Positions 46,965-57,545 are shown, counted from the first letter of the stretch. The stretch: 64,000 bases of DNA from Odontocerum albicorne (GCA_949825065.1 OX463849.1:32910043-32974042); one strand, 5' to 3'. Notes: generated by a model from the sequence alone, not told the origin. Program-made: numbers and translations.

Positions 46965-47016
46965 AAATAATGTATCCATAGTGACATAACACTATGTCAC
47001 GATGGATAAATTATTT
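46965..47016. repeat. 24-bp inverted repeat with 4-nt loop
   Basis: AAATAATGTATCCATAGTGA (left) and TCACGATGGATAAATTATTT (right) pair with two mismatches around ACAC. Confidence 0.9.
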
Positions 47017-47070
47017 AGCTTTTATTAATAATTTACAACAAATTTAACGGAAATGTTATAAAAACACAGT

Positions 47071-47430
47071 GTAGTGTTTGCTTGCGAGTAAGAGACTTGA
47101 TAGGGATAATGGCATGTAGTGTTTGCTTGCGAGTAAGAGACTTGATAGGTATAATGGCATGTAGTGTTTGCTTGCAAGTAAGAGACTTGATAGGTATATT
47201 GGCATGTAGTGTTTGCTTGCGAGTAAGAGACTTGATAGGTATAATGGCATGTAGTGTTTACTTGCGAGTAAGAGACTTGATAAGTATAATGGCATGTAGT
47301 GTTTGCTTGCGAATAAGAGACTTGATAGGTATAATGGCATGTAGTGTTTGCTTGCGAGTTAGAGACTTGATAAGTATAATGGCATGTAGTGTTTGCTTGA
47401 GAGTAAGAGACTTGATAGGTATAATGGCAT
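47071..47430. repeat. 45-bp tandem repeat, eight copies
   Basis: GTAGTGTTTGCTTGCGAGTA, then AGAGACTTGATAGGTATAAT and GGCAT, repeats exactly every 45 bp from 47071 to 47386 with few substitutions. 45 is a multiple of three, so open frames exist on both strands; the same unit is open in several frames, which argues against coding. Confidence 0.98.
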
Positions 47431-48089
47431 GAAAATGTAATGAGTCAATAACGGTGTATTTTTTCAAGTAAATCACATTTGATTTTATATGTTTAAAATT
47501 ATTTAAAAAATAATTAAGTCCAATATTTGAAACAAACTGTTGTTCGTAATTTCACATTGGTTATATATTAAAAGTTATTTACCTGTAGGCTGCAAATACC
47601 CTATTATTTTGAAAATCATCTCAAAAGTTCTCAAATAATTTTTTTATAAATAATCAATATACATATATATCTCATTTCATTTAGTTGACTTGAACCTAGA
47701 AATAAAATAAGCAACACTTTATGCCATCAGTCTTCCTGTTAGGATCACTGATTCCTCGTAAGCTTCTTATTTTTTCAATAGGGTATCTTTTCAGTTATAT
47801 TTTCAGTTATTATCGGGTATTTTTTCAGTTATGATGGGCACCTATAAGTTATATCACACGGAAAATTCAACGAATTTGTGATTTTACTCTACTTTTTACA
47901 GAAGTGAATATTGGAAAAGTCATATTTCAGAGAAAACTCAACTTATTCGATAATGCCTTTGATCATTAAAATTAAAATAAGAAAACTGATTTTAAGTTCA
48001 TACATTTTTAGTCCTATATATTGTTATTTCTACTGTATGAATGACCAATTTGAGTTACTGGACCTAGCTATCAACAATAATTGGGAAAG
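47431..48089. other. AT-rich stretch, nothing recognised
   Basis: Upstream part of an open frame that starts at 47911. Only its 3' part has RT-like features (next entry). Confidence 0.4.
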
Positions 48090-48220
48090 TTGTGGTAAGT
48101 TTTTAAAGATTATGGTAGAAATTATAAGTGCAATTACCTCGCTATACGACGCCAGTAGTGCGTTAGTAAGAGGAAATGGAGAACTTAGTGAACAGTTTAA
48201 AATTAATGGTTTTAATTGAT
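48090..48220 (+). mobile_element. Possible LINE RT scrap
   Basis: IISAITSLYDASSALVR followed by GNGELSEQF resembles the segment just before RT motif 4 in RTE/CR1-like LINEs (I..LY..S...V.VNGELS..F). The frame stops soon after, where GV.QG would be. An (AAAT)-like run follows. Confidence 0.45.
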
Positions 48221-48882
48221 GGTAAATAAATAAATAAAAATAAATTCATGGAATCATAGCTTAATGATGCAAGACTGAACAAAGTACAAGTACGAGTATC
48301 TTTACTGCGCCATTTACGTTTTGCAAGTTATCTAACATACACAGACTGGGCATTGTTGAGGATCTACAATGTTGTTATGCACTTAATATAAAAAGAACAA
48401 CCAACTGTTTGGTGGTGCTTTGCATGATAGTTACGATTTGATAAGCAATATAAGTGTTTCTTATCCAACAAACTTTGTTATCTCTTTTAAAAACAGTTAT
48501 TTTTATTTATTTATTTAACACTTCGAACAATCTGGTGGGTTTATTGCCAGGTGTCAATCTATTTCAATCAACCAGAAAAAAAAAGTTAATATAGAAAGTT
48601 ACTAGGCTGCAAAAAAATCAAATAATTATTCGCCTTTACAAAATTCATGAAAAATATACATAAGTGATTGCCAAAGTGGCGCTACCGTCTCCTTGGGGGC
48701 GGTGAAAGCTTCATGGGGGTCGTCGGAAGACAAGAAGTTGGAAGGGGGCTGCTGGCTGGTGAAAAGGGGTAAAGAATACAAATAGATACTTCCTATAAAT
48801 TAAATCGTATGACAAAACAGTAAATTTTATAGCTGAAATATTTTAGTGCAGGGGGTGGGGGTGACGAAATAAATGAATCGTT
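48221..48882. other. Mostly unassigned; SINE-1 tail inside
   Basis: 48510-48585 is an antisense SINE-1 tail (TCTGGTGGGTTTATTGCCAG, CAATCAACCAG). The rest, including the G-rich bit at 48690-48770, is not recognised. Confidence 0.5.
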
Positions 48883-49017
48883 GAAGTAAAATAGGCACTA
48901 AGTACCAAAAAAAAAACAAAAAAAAACTAAGTATGCAGTTTCATTCTATATGACATATAGAACGAAACTGCATACTTAGTTTTTTTTTTTTTTGGTACTT
49001 AGTGCCTATTTTACTTC
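48883..49017. repeat. Long hairpin, arms 63-69 bp, 3-nt loop
   Basis: GAAGTAAAATAGGCACTAAG (48883) through GCAGTTTCATTCTATAT (to 48951) is followed by GAC and then the reverse complement up to 49017. Apart from the length of the internal A/T run and one or two bases, the arms match. It could be a fold-back element or a recent template-switch product. No TA duplication or known ends were identified. Confidence 0.93.
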
Positions 49018-49599
49018 CACCATTCAAATGCTCTAAAAAAGGGTAAGTTCGAAAAAGTTTGGGAAACAAAAGTGATATATCATCAATCAAAGGAAAATAA
49101 AGGAATGGTGGAGAAGAATGAAAAATCAGGATTGAAACTTGAAAACTCCTCCCAATCTCGTGCTCATTCAAAGAGTAATCGCATACAATACGTGAAACCA
49201 TTCTCTCAAATATCATATAACACATTTCTTAATTCAACAACAATATCCGACCCAAATTGCATACACCATTTCCGCCGGAAGTACGTATCTCCATTGCACC
49301 ACCTATTTCCCTTCAGATACTCACCTTACTCTTCTTTATCTTTCTACCTTGTGTAAGAGATCCTAGGGAATCAGAAGTGTTTTAAAAAAAGAGGCTCACT
49401 TTATGTTGGTTTAGGATCTTTATTCGCACAGCTGCTTGTTAAGGGTGCGTGCGGAAGCTATAATAGTGCTGATCAAAAGGTTGCGTTCTTAATCTTTCTC
49501 TTTATAAACATAGGTTTATTTATTATTTTCAGCAATTTCTAATGTTCAGAATCGTTTCTCGATTCTCTTAATTCATTTTATTTATACATACGATTTCCG
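49018..49599. other. Unassigned stretch
   Basis: An ORF at 49072-49356 has no recognised motif. Confidence 0.4.
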
Positions 49600-49800
49600 C
49601 TCTACGCCTGTCTTCCAATCCGGAGGTTACGAGTTTGAGTCCCGTTGATATAATTTTTTTTAAGTTATAATCTGGTTTTCCCTTTAAACCTCTTGAAATA
49701 TATTTCTAGTTAGTTGGAAGAAATTGCCATATGACAATAATCCCGGTTAGTTGAACTGTATAAGACGATAGTATAATATATTATAATACAGTAGATTCAT
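49600..49800 (+). mobile_element. SINE-1 copy
   Basis: CCAATCCGGAGGTTACGAGT and TTGAGTCCCGTTG (B box), ATCTGGTTTTCCC, TTCTAGTTAGTTGGAAGAAA, TTGCCATATGACAATAATCC and GTTGAACTGTATAAGACG. The A-box half of the head is degraded. Confidence 0.75.
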
Positions 49801-50327
49801 AATGTTATTCCATTAAACTGTCGTTAATGTAAATACCAAGGAAAGTATGATTTTATCAAATCAAAACTATTTTGAAAGGAAGAAACATAAAAAGTCAGGG
49901 AAATTAGAAACAGTAATATTATTAGTAAAACAACATAGTAATTTATTTTCAAATATTCTTTTTGAGTGCATTCAATCCTCAAACGAGCGTGATATGTTCA
50001 ACCATCTCCTGTTGCTAGGATGAATGAGTGTAGAGGAACATCAGGCCTCAGGTCGTAGATTACGCCTTTAGAGACCACCTGGCGGCTCCTTGTTACTCTG
50101 GAGGACTTCTGTCAACAGGTTCCAAAAATAAATTGCAAGAACCAAGAAAACATGACAAAATAGTAATATTACGTGATTGATTGAACTTTGTATCTGCGAA
50201 AACTATGCAATACTTGCTGTAGTGCTTAAAAAGATCGATGTCTTGCACTGAAGAGGACTTGGTTCGTGGAACGCACAGTGATATCCAAGTGGCAGATAAA
50301 TGCAGGGTAAAATTTTGTGACGTCTTC
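49801..50327. other. Unassigned stretch
   Basis: No gene was recognised. 50020-50120 is GC-richer (CAGGCCTCAGGTCGTAGATT) without a family match. Confidence 0.4.
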
Positions 50328-50672
50328 TTTGTCGTCGTTGCTGGTCCTCGTAGTCGAGGATCTCCTTGTTATTCCAACATCAATTCAATTGGAAAGCGAA
50401 TGAGTTTTTTTTTAATTTTTTAAGTAAGTGTGCCGTTGTACACCAGCAAACCCATCGGTTTCATCACTGTACTGAATCCAATGGCTCACCGGAGTGAGAG
50501 GATCTGAGCACACCTGCATGTTTTTTTCCTCTTTTTGAAACAATATATATGACCGAAATCATAGGTATCCATCCTTACACCCCCGAATACATGGCGGAAA
50601 AAATGCCTGCGTTATTCGAACCGATGACTTTCCGTACGGAAGTTCAGTGCGTTACCGTACGGCCATGCACCT
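50328..50672 (-). mobile_element. SINE-2 copy with extended tail, most complete
   Basis: The minus strand has GCATGGCCGTACGGTAACGC (A-box region), TCATCGGTTCGAATAACG (B box), GGCATTTTTTCCGCCATGTA, CCTATGATTTCGGTCATATA and GATGGGTTTGCTGGTGTACA. A tail with CGCTTTCCAATTGAATTGAT and ATCCTCGACTACGAGGACCA ends near 50328. The tail contains GTCGAGGA and is shared with 17.5 kb. Confidence 0.75.
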
Positions 50673-50774
50673 CAGTGACGTTGACACAGTAAGAAAAAAA
50701 ATATATTAAAAAAGCATTCTCACAAAGGGTAATTATGTTAATAAAAAAAACGTTTACATATACACCTTGATTGG

Positions 50775-50872
50775 TTGTTCTCGTCTCCTTATTTTTTGAG
50801 ACACGTTGATTGTTCTCGTCTCCTTATTTTTTGAGACACGTTGATTGTTCTCGTCTCCTTATTTTTTGAGAA
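50775..50872. repeat. 35-bp tandem repeat, 2.7 copies
   Basis: TTGTTCTCGTCTCCTTATTT, then TTTGAGACACGTTGA, starts at 50775, 50810 and 50845. The copies are identical until the last breaks off. Confidence 0.97.
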
Positions 50873-51059
50873 AAAAATCAAGGATATAATGGCCACATTT
50901 CGGGTTTTACATTATTTATCAAGTCAACTAATTATATATACGAAATCTAAGCCAGTTTTATTCTGTTTCTGTACTGCCATATTGTTCTGACCTTCATTTT
51001 ATCTCCAACCATAACAGTATTTTAGAACCATTCTTAATGTATTGAACTGAAATGTGTGT

Positions 51060-51475
51060 ATGAAAAAGCCGAATAAATACGGTAGAAGCGCGTCCACTCA
51101 GAAGAATACTTAGAGTGGTAATTTATGACAGAATACGAAACGAATGTTAATTTAAAGATAATGTGGTAAGTAACACGAAGAAAAGCACTCTTGGATTGTT
51201 TAACCATGTGGAATAAATGGATTAAAGAAAGACTATCAAAATAAATATACAGTGCAAATACGAGAAGAAGGCGTGGTAGTGGAAGACTAAGAAAAGTATG
51301 TTTGATCAAGTGAATGATATTTTGGAAGGAAAATTAAGAAGGGAGAGAAATCGTAAGAGCTGTATGAGAAGGTGTATGGATGGGGAAGAAGAGTATGTGT
51401 ATCGAGATGGAAAAGTCTGGCACTCTGTCCTTTCTGTCTACTTCATCATGGAAATAGCATGAAGGTTTGTATGTT
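51060..51475 (+). mobile_element. LINE-A 3' half
   Basis: Relics in order: AGAAGAATACTTAGAGTGGT (LRRI-RVV), TATGACAGAATACGAAACGA (YDRIRNE), TTGTTTAACCATGTGGAATA (LF.HVE), GTATGTTTGATCAAGTGAAT (V.FDQVND), GTAAGAGCTGTATGAGAAGG (KSCMRRC) and TGTCTACTTCATCATGGAAA at the terminus. Several frame breaks. Confidence 0.75.
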
Positions 51476-51509
51476 CATTTTCTTGAGATTAAACAATATT
51501 TTGACACCA

Positions 51510-51722
51510 TATTGTGTTACGAGTACACTTTCATCGAATAGTGCACAACACGGCGGGCCTATTACCGTGCTGCAATCTCTTCTACCCAACCAAAACGATG
51601 TTTGGTCTTAAGGGAAAAATATATTGAAATTAATTTTAAAAAAATCTGTTTCGAATGGAAATTGTACCCATAAACTCTGGGCTGAAGAACAAGCGACTTA
51701 CCAATTAGGTTACAGAGCGTTC
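51510..51722 (-). mobile_element. SINE-1 copy
   Basis: The minus strand reads CGTAACCTAATTGGTAAGTC and GCTTGTTCTTCAGCCC (head), a decayed B box, the middle, GTTTTGGTTGGGTAGAAGAG, ATTGCAGCACGGTAATAGGC and AAAGTGTACTCGTAACACAA. Confidence 0.75.
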
Positions 51723-51889
51723 AACACATGTGATCTGAAAATATAATTTTTTACAGTTTTACTTTGTTAGATATATATTACTTAAATAATTTATGGTACT
51801 CGTACTTCTTTTAGGATTGTTCTATAATATTACATATTCAGTTATATTATTTCTATAATAAAATGCTATATTTTTAGATCTGCAGATTT

Positions 51890-52200
51890 CGTTTCGATCC
51901 GACCCTGTAATATTCCACGCAAAGTATTCCTCATTTTGATCTCGTGCCCCGCAACACGTGTATGCCGGAAGCACGTGGTGTCCGGAATCACGTCCGGTGC
52001 AGCCTCCCTCCTGTTGCACCTTACTTCCGCAACGGAGCCGCGATCACACTGCACCCTGCGCGAATCCACTTCGAGCGAGCAACCTTGAACGGCGAGACAA
52101 TGTGTGCCATCTGTGTTGTGTCTGATTGAATTGTGCCGTCTGATTGGGGGAGGTGGTTGATGGAGGGTGTTTTGTGTACGCCCTTGCACGATGCACTAAG
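51890..52200 (-). CDS. GC/CpG-rich patch with a candidate first exon
   Basis: This 300-bp patch is far richer in GC and CpG than its flanks. On the minus strand an ATG at 52110 opens MAHIVSPFKVARSKWIRAGC and SVIAAPLR up to GGAAGTAAGG, whose GTAAGG (52019-52024) is a good 5' splice-site match. The peptide is basic with no acidic residue, like a mitochondrial targeting peptide, but this is inference. Another minus frame runs 52189-51866 without a stop. It may instead be a GC-rich repeat. No downstream exon was identified. Confidence 0.25.
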
Positions 52201-52499
52201 GACAAGTAGAGGTCACGTTACATTTGATTTGATTAAAGGTGCTATGGTTATTATATTCGAAGGTCGGGGGTAACCTTTTTTGTGACGCAGGAGCTTTTAA
52301 ATACGAAATAAATACTGGGTAAATGTCAACGTGTATTCGCATTTTTTTTACGTGTGGAATTTATTTATTTCAATGTGAACGTATGTTATATATAATACAT
52401 AAATAGGGTTCAGGAGTAGCCCAATTCTTTCTTCTTAGGAATAATATTGGGAATATTATCCACGATGCGACAGACAAATAATCGATGAAAAGAGCTTTG
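52201..52499. other. Unassigned stretch
   Basis: No feature was recognised. Confidence 0.4.
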
Positions 52500-52905
52500 T
52501 ACGTATGGATTAGATTATTAATATAATCTTCTTAAACATTTCATTACATTCTACTAACTTTCAATTTTCTATTCCATTTACTCTCTCTCTCGCGACTATT
52601 CTTCACATTTACATTACAGAATTTGTCTGGACAACATTTTTTTTTCGTTCAAGACGCCTAAACCACGTCAAAGTTCTATATTCTATCGAGGATTACATTT
52701 AACAATAAGTATTTCTTTCAGTATTCTTCAGCACGTTGTCATATCACTTATTTTTCTAAGTACACGTATTTCTACAGCATGGATTCCGCTTCAATCATTT
52801 TCCACCTTCAAGTTCCAATCCCATACACCAACATTGGAACCAGTATACTTTTCTAAATCATTGCCTTAGCAGGTTTTGACACCATTTGGTTAGAATACAT
52901 TGTTT
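52500..52905 (-). mobile_element. LINE-A fragment running into the 59-bp satellite
   Basis: The antisense order is C-terminal-like pyrimidine-rich sequence, CGCCTAAACCACGTCAAAGT (FDVV.ARR), GCACGTTGTCATATCACTTA, CCATACACCAACATTGGAAC (MYGS region), GCAGGTTTTGACACCATTTG and GTTAGAATACATTG. The next bases are the first unit of the satellite. Confidence 0.72.
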
Positions 52906-53507
52906 TTATTGTAGCACACTGTTCAACATGTCTCGTAACTCTTCAATCTGAGAATATGTTGATTTTACTGTAGCACAATTTTCAACATGTCTCGTAATTC
53001 TTCAATCTATATTGGTTTTAGAATAGCACGAATATTCTACAATACGTCTCGTAACTCTTCAATCTGAGAATATATTGGTTTTACTATAACTCACTGTTCA
53101 ATACGTCTCGTAACTCTTCAATCTGAGAATATGTTGGTTTTACTGTAGCACACTGTTCAACATGTCTCGTAACTCTTCAATCTGAGAATGTGTTGATTTT
53201 ACTGTAGCACAATTTTCAACATGTCTCGTAACTCTTCAATCTATATTGGTTTTAGAATATCACGAAAATATTCTACAATACGTCTCGTAACTCTTCAATC
53301 TGAGAATATTATATATTGGTTTTATTGTAGCACACTGTTCAACATGTCTCGTAACTATTAAATCTGAGAATATATTGGTTTTACTGTAGCTCACTGTTCA
53401 ATACGTCTCGTAACTCTTCAATCTGAGAATATATTGGTTTTACTGTAGCACACTGTTCAACATGTCTCGTAACTCTTCAATCTGAGAATATTACGAATAT
53501 TCTACTT
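52906..53507. repeat. 59-bp satellite, ten copies, with higher-order variants
   Basis: TCTCGTAACTCTTCAATCTG recurs at 52931, 52990, 53047, 53106, 53165, 53224, 53283, 53347, 53406 and 53465. Between copies lies AATATATTGGTTTTACTGTA and GCACACTGTTCAACATG. A shorter-spaced variant (TTAGAATA(G/T)CACGA) precedes copies 3 and 7, which are 236 bp (four units) apart, suggesting block duplication. The unit resembles the LINE-A stretch ending AGTGCCCCATTGACTTTGTG. Confidence 0.95.
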
Positions 53508-54339
53508 AATTTAAAAATGTATTCGTATGGTACCATACAATCTTTCCAAATTGGTGACTAGGCATCTTGAAGACAGGAAGACATTGTCTTAGACCCCATT
53601 ATTCGATTATTTGCATTTAGAAACACCGGATTAAGCACAGAACTCGTTGTCCGTAGTCACATGTATAAGTATTACTACCGCATGAGAAGAAACAACACTG
53701 AGTGATGTTACCAAACTGGAAAATATTTTTTATTTTATTTTTTCACCTACCGTTGGAATCCGAAATCTCCGGAAGGAAGTCAGCATTTACCAACGAGTCT
53801 TTGCACTAACAAACTTGAGTATTAAAGCAATATACATAGGAGTATGTTATTATAATAAAACTGGCTCTAGCCCTGGATATAAATTGATTTACTAAGCTGA
53901 GAAGTTGAAAAATAATATCTGCATTTTTTTTTTGAAAAGAATGGTTTTAAAATTTCTTTGGCCCAGAAAATCTAGATTGCTTTACAACTTCATCATGAGT
54001 CATGATAACTGGCGTCACTCTTCATTTTCATCTTCAAAAACAGCTCTTTTATGGGAACAATATTATAATTGTTTTCTCAAATCTCTCAGCTGCTGCGAAA
54101 TGAAAGAGTAGAAGGGCTGGCATTCAGTGTTTATTGAGTCACAATTACAATCGATTTAATATAATTGCTGATTGGTGATTCAATTCACTCGCATCAACTT
54201 TGAAACCAAAGTTCGCTGGTGAGATTTTTTTTTAGAACATTTTGTATAGTGCAGACATGGATGCCGAGGAAAAACGTCTAAATTGGTACAATTCATGAAT
54301 AACAATATGTAACATCTACACATAAGACATACCTACTCC
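53508..54339. other. Unassigned stretch
   Basis: 53550-53620 carries the short AAGACATTGTCTTAGACCCC motif (see findings). An ORF at 53905-54111 is not recognisable. Confidence 0.4.
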
Positions 54340-55318
54340 CCCGAACTGTAAGCTCGCACTCTTTCCTGGCGATGTGGCATGCTACGCGTTCTCACTCAAG
54401 GCAGACCGAGCTGGCCGCTGTCCGCTTCAGATTGTCTTTGAGATCCTTGAAAAATACTACCAGGACTTGAGGCTCAAAATCAATGTCGCTAAAACTGAGG
54501 CCATCACGTTTTCCCGCAAAGTCAAAGAACGAATACCATCGATACCCTTAATCATCGGTGGTTGCCTGGTGGAATGGCAGGACTTAGTCAAATACCTCGA
54601 CCTGCACCTCGACAGGCGACTGACGTAGAAACCTGAATACCATCAGGCATAAGGCTCAGAAGGGCATGGGGGCTATTAGTTCCATATTCCATCGATGCAG
54701 CTTCCTTTCACCCAAAAATAGCTCCTGCTCTATAAAACCCTTATTCATCCTATCTTGACCTATGCTGCACCTGTTTGGGGTAGTGTGAGCAAGATGGATC
54801 ACCTGAAGCTTCAACGAGTGCAGAACAAGGCATTCAAGATCTCTTTCAACACTCATTCCAGAACAAACCTCTCCCGACTTCACGCCAAACAGCGTGAAGA
54901 ACCCTCCAACACCACATCCTCGCTTGGACTGTGAAATTTTATAAAAACTAACAAAATCACAGCAATCCCCTAATCCCTGCCCTGGGGGCTTACGAGAGTA
55001 AATCTGAACTATCTTTCCATTATAAGCACAGGCTCTGGAACAAGTAACCTGAAAAAGTGGACTTGTTCTTGTAAAATAATTAGTTGTAAGAATTGTTATC
55101 TAGTTATATGAAGTATGTAGGTGTTCACTAATTCTAAGAAACCACATATTAAGATTTTGAAAGTAAAAATAAAATGACATGTAGTAAATTAAAATTAAGT
55201 TGGTTCATAATTAAAATATTATATATAAGATTAGTTGAGATGTAAATTTGTATGTAGGTAAAGCCTTTGGCAAATATTTGTAACACATATGGTATTACTT
55301 TATTAAATTAAAAAAACA
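54340..55318 (+). mobile_element. Jockey-like LINE, 3' half with UTR
   Basis: The frame encodes KLALFPGDVACYAFSLKADR, where FPGD stands in place of the catalytic (Y/F)ADD box, then ILEKYYQDLRLKINVAKTEA, ITFSRK and LVKYLDLHLDRRLT. After frame changes come KGMGAISSIF, LLYKTLIHPILTYAAPVWGS, SKMDHLKLQRVQNKAFKISF. This is the jockey-clade order (ADD, LEKYY..W.LKIN..KTEAI.FSRK, YLG..LD..LTW, YAAPVWG). The 3' UTR is shared with 43.0 kb, and an A-rich tail ends near 55318. The catalytic box is destroyed, so the copy is dead. Confidence 0.85.
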
Positions 55319-55354
55319 ATATTAACATTGTATCCATGAATGTTTGTTGTAATA

Positions 55355-55620
55355 GTCGAAAATCACGCTTTAGTTCCAAACTTCCAAAAAGCGACGCTCA
55401 TTGGCTCTCCCTTCAGTCTCTTGCTGTTGTTGCACTTGTCGAAAATCATGATTTGGTTAAACTTCCGTAGCGCGAGGCTCGTTGTCTTTCTATTCAGCCT
55501 CTTGTTGTTGTACTCGTAATTGTGTCGAAAATTTTGCATTTGCTGAACATGTTTTGTGCTCTGCTGTTTGTCTCTCACGCTGTTGTGCGTATACAATATG
55601 CATAAACGTTTTGTTCTTTC
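55355..55620 (-). mobile_element. Helitron-like or similar TE coding repeats, degraded
   Basis: On the minus strand an ~82-bp unit is repeated, encoding RVQQQEAE, then a stop, KDNEPRATEV, then NHDFRQVQQQQETE, with ERTKRLC and RERQTAEHK upstream. Arrays of E-(R/T)-x-x-R-(L) and QQ(R/Q)ETE units occur at the N terminus of Helitron and some other insect TE proteins. The stops show decay. The helicase itself is not present here. Confidence 0.4.
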
Positions 55621-55944
55621 CTTTGGATCATTACCTATTAATTCAATTAAACTGTAGGACAATAATTTACACTATTGAATATTATTAATAATAAACAGTA
55701 ACTATGGCATTAATAATAAAAACGTATGTATTAAACCATAACTAAGACATGACCCATTTATACATACGGACGTAAGTAAATACAAGCGATTATATATACT
55801 CGTATATTGTTTGAATAATAGATTCGAATGTTTATAGATTTTTTTCCATATGTTAGCTCAAACGATTCAAATAAAATATATGGGCTTGATTATTATATCG
55901 TTGTGAGATAATGAATGAATAAATTACAACATCTAAAATGAATG
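55621..55944. other. AT-rich stretch, nothing recognised
   Basis: No feature was recognised. Confidence 0.4.
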
Positions 55945-56275
55945 CATGGATAATGTTTTAAGTAAGATGAATAAAGGAGCTTTGAGATGGTTTGGACATG
56001 TGGAGAGAATGAGTGATAAAATAATGACTAAGCTAGTATACAACTCAGAAGTGCAAGGTGTGCGTGAAAGAGGTTGACTGAGGAAAACGTGGCTGGACCA
56101 AATGGACCAGATTTTGAAAGAAGGTTAAGTGAGAAGTGTGAATAATAGAAGATTGTGCATAACGAGATGTATGACTGTAGAGGAGGTGGATGTTGTGTGG
56201 TTGGATAGAAATGTTAGGAGATTTGTTTTCTCTGCCTATCTCGCAAGGACCACGGCGTGTTAATACATGGTGGAA
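55945..56275 (+). mobile_element. LINE-A C-terminal region in one frame with two stops
   Basis: One frame encodes DNVLSKMNKGALRWFGHVER, MSDKIMTKLVYNSE, a TGA, LRKTWLDQMDQILKEG, a TAA, and NNRRLCITRCMTVEEVD, then FSAYLARTTAC. The TGA stands where Arg (CGA) is expected. The order matches the 32-kb reference copy, and this one also keeps the SAYL 3' end. Confidence 0.85.
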
Positions 56276-57139
56276 TACGATAGAGCTTGATTAATTGTTT
56301 AATAAAAATGTGAAACTAATTATGAATACTTGTGTAAATTATAAAATTTACAATGAGTTTGTATTATTTATTTTTTCTGTCATTAGTATGGCAGGGCCTA
56401 GACCTGATAGCCAACGTGAACTGAAGAATATACGCATACAAAAAGCACACCCTTTAATTATTCCACCATGACTGTGGATAGTAAAATAATAACACGTAAA
56501 ACAGAAACGGTGCCGTATGGCTGCTATCTAAAACAGTGGCGGGTGGCACGCGGTGTTACCAAAGTGACGTCATGCGCAGCGCGGACCAGTTCTCGTCCTC
56601 CTAATGAGCACACCATTGTCTTATTCCACCATGGTGATGATATGTATGTTATGAGATAAGCCATATTTATATATTTTTGACTCAATATTGACAAATAATT
56701 TAAACGCGATATAATGATCGTCCATAGAAACAAATCCCAAGGATAGAATAATAAAACATTACTTGTGGAATAAATCTATCATAGCACGTGCTACATTTGT
56801 CCCATTTAATGCTGAATCGTATTTACGTATATAACCTGATAAGTAATGTACCAATAGTGATACTTCTTTGTATTAATCCGTATTGCAAACTGGTTCTTAT
56901 TATAAGTGTGATTTAAGGTTGATTTAAGCTTGATTTTCTTTTGATCAAATAATCATATCAAAATAAGGGGACCGAATGAACGAACATCTGCTCTTCAACA
57001 CATTCGCGCCGTGGCCCGTGTTTATGGGTTAAAATGGAATTAAATTATGTTTTCATTTGGCGCCAAAAAAATGCTAGAGTGATTATTAAAAACAATTTAA
57101 TTTGTAGAAAAATAAAAAAACTTGCATACATACATATCG
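56276..57139. promoter_or_regulatory. Unassigned stretch with a CRE and NRF1-like site in a GC-richer patch
   Basis: 56510-56620 is GC-richer and contains TGACGTCA (56565-56572, the full palindromic CRE/ATF site) directly followed by TGCGCA (half of the NRF1 palindrome). An ORF at 56468-56659 begins with ATG in CCACCATGA, a good Kozak-like context, and encodes 63 residues that I do not recognise. Two such promoter motifs side by side suggest a promoter, but no gene is identified. Confidence 0.3.
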
Positions 57140-57545
57140 TCATGTCATTTCCTTGGGGGTAAACAGAGAGGGCAGAGAGCGGTTTTTTATCGCGATACCT
57201 TTCGCTTCATTCTCATCCATAAATAATTATCATATAGTTCTTTCTGTTTCACTTACTCCTTACCTCTACTGATTCTTTATCCAATGATTACATTCTACAT
57301 CAAACACTGAAATACCAGATATTCTTCGCAATGCACGTATTTTTACCGTATTTGTTATGCACTTTATCACTCCCTTTCAATGTCCAGACTTCGCTTTCAT
57401 ACATCAAGGTACTAGCACATCACTGTGTACTATAATTTTCAAATACTGATTTATTGGAAAATCCTTGTAAATTGTACCATTGACCTTGTTTCTAGTAGCA
57501 ACACGCGTTTGAATATCTTTCTCTATTTTGACATTGACTTGTTTT
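57140..57545 (-). mobile_element. LINE-A fragment
   Basis: The antisense terminus TCGTCATGTCATTTCCTTGG, CGATACCTTTCGCTTCAT, then GATATTCTTCGCAATGCACG, CATACATCAAGGTACTAGCA and CCATTGACCTTGTTTCTAGT follow LINE-A order with internal loss of the WFGHV region. Confidence 0.7.

Noticed and set aside
47056..47476. Overlapping ORFs in three frames across the 45-bp array
   Set aside because: Several frames on both strands are open at once, as expected from a stop-free unit of length divisible by three.
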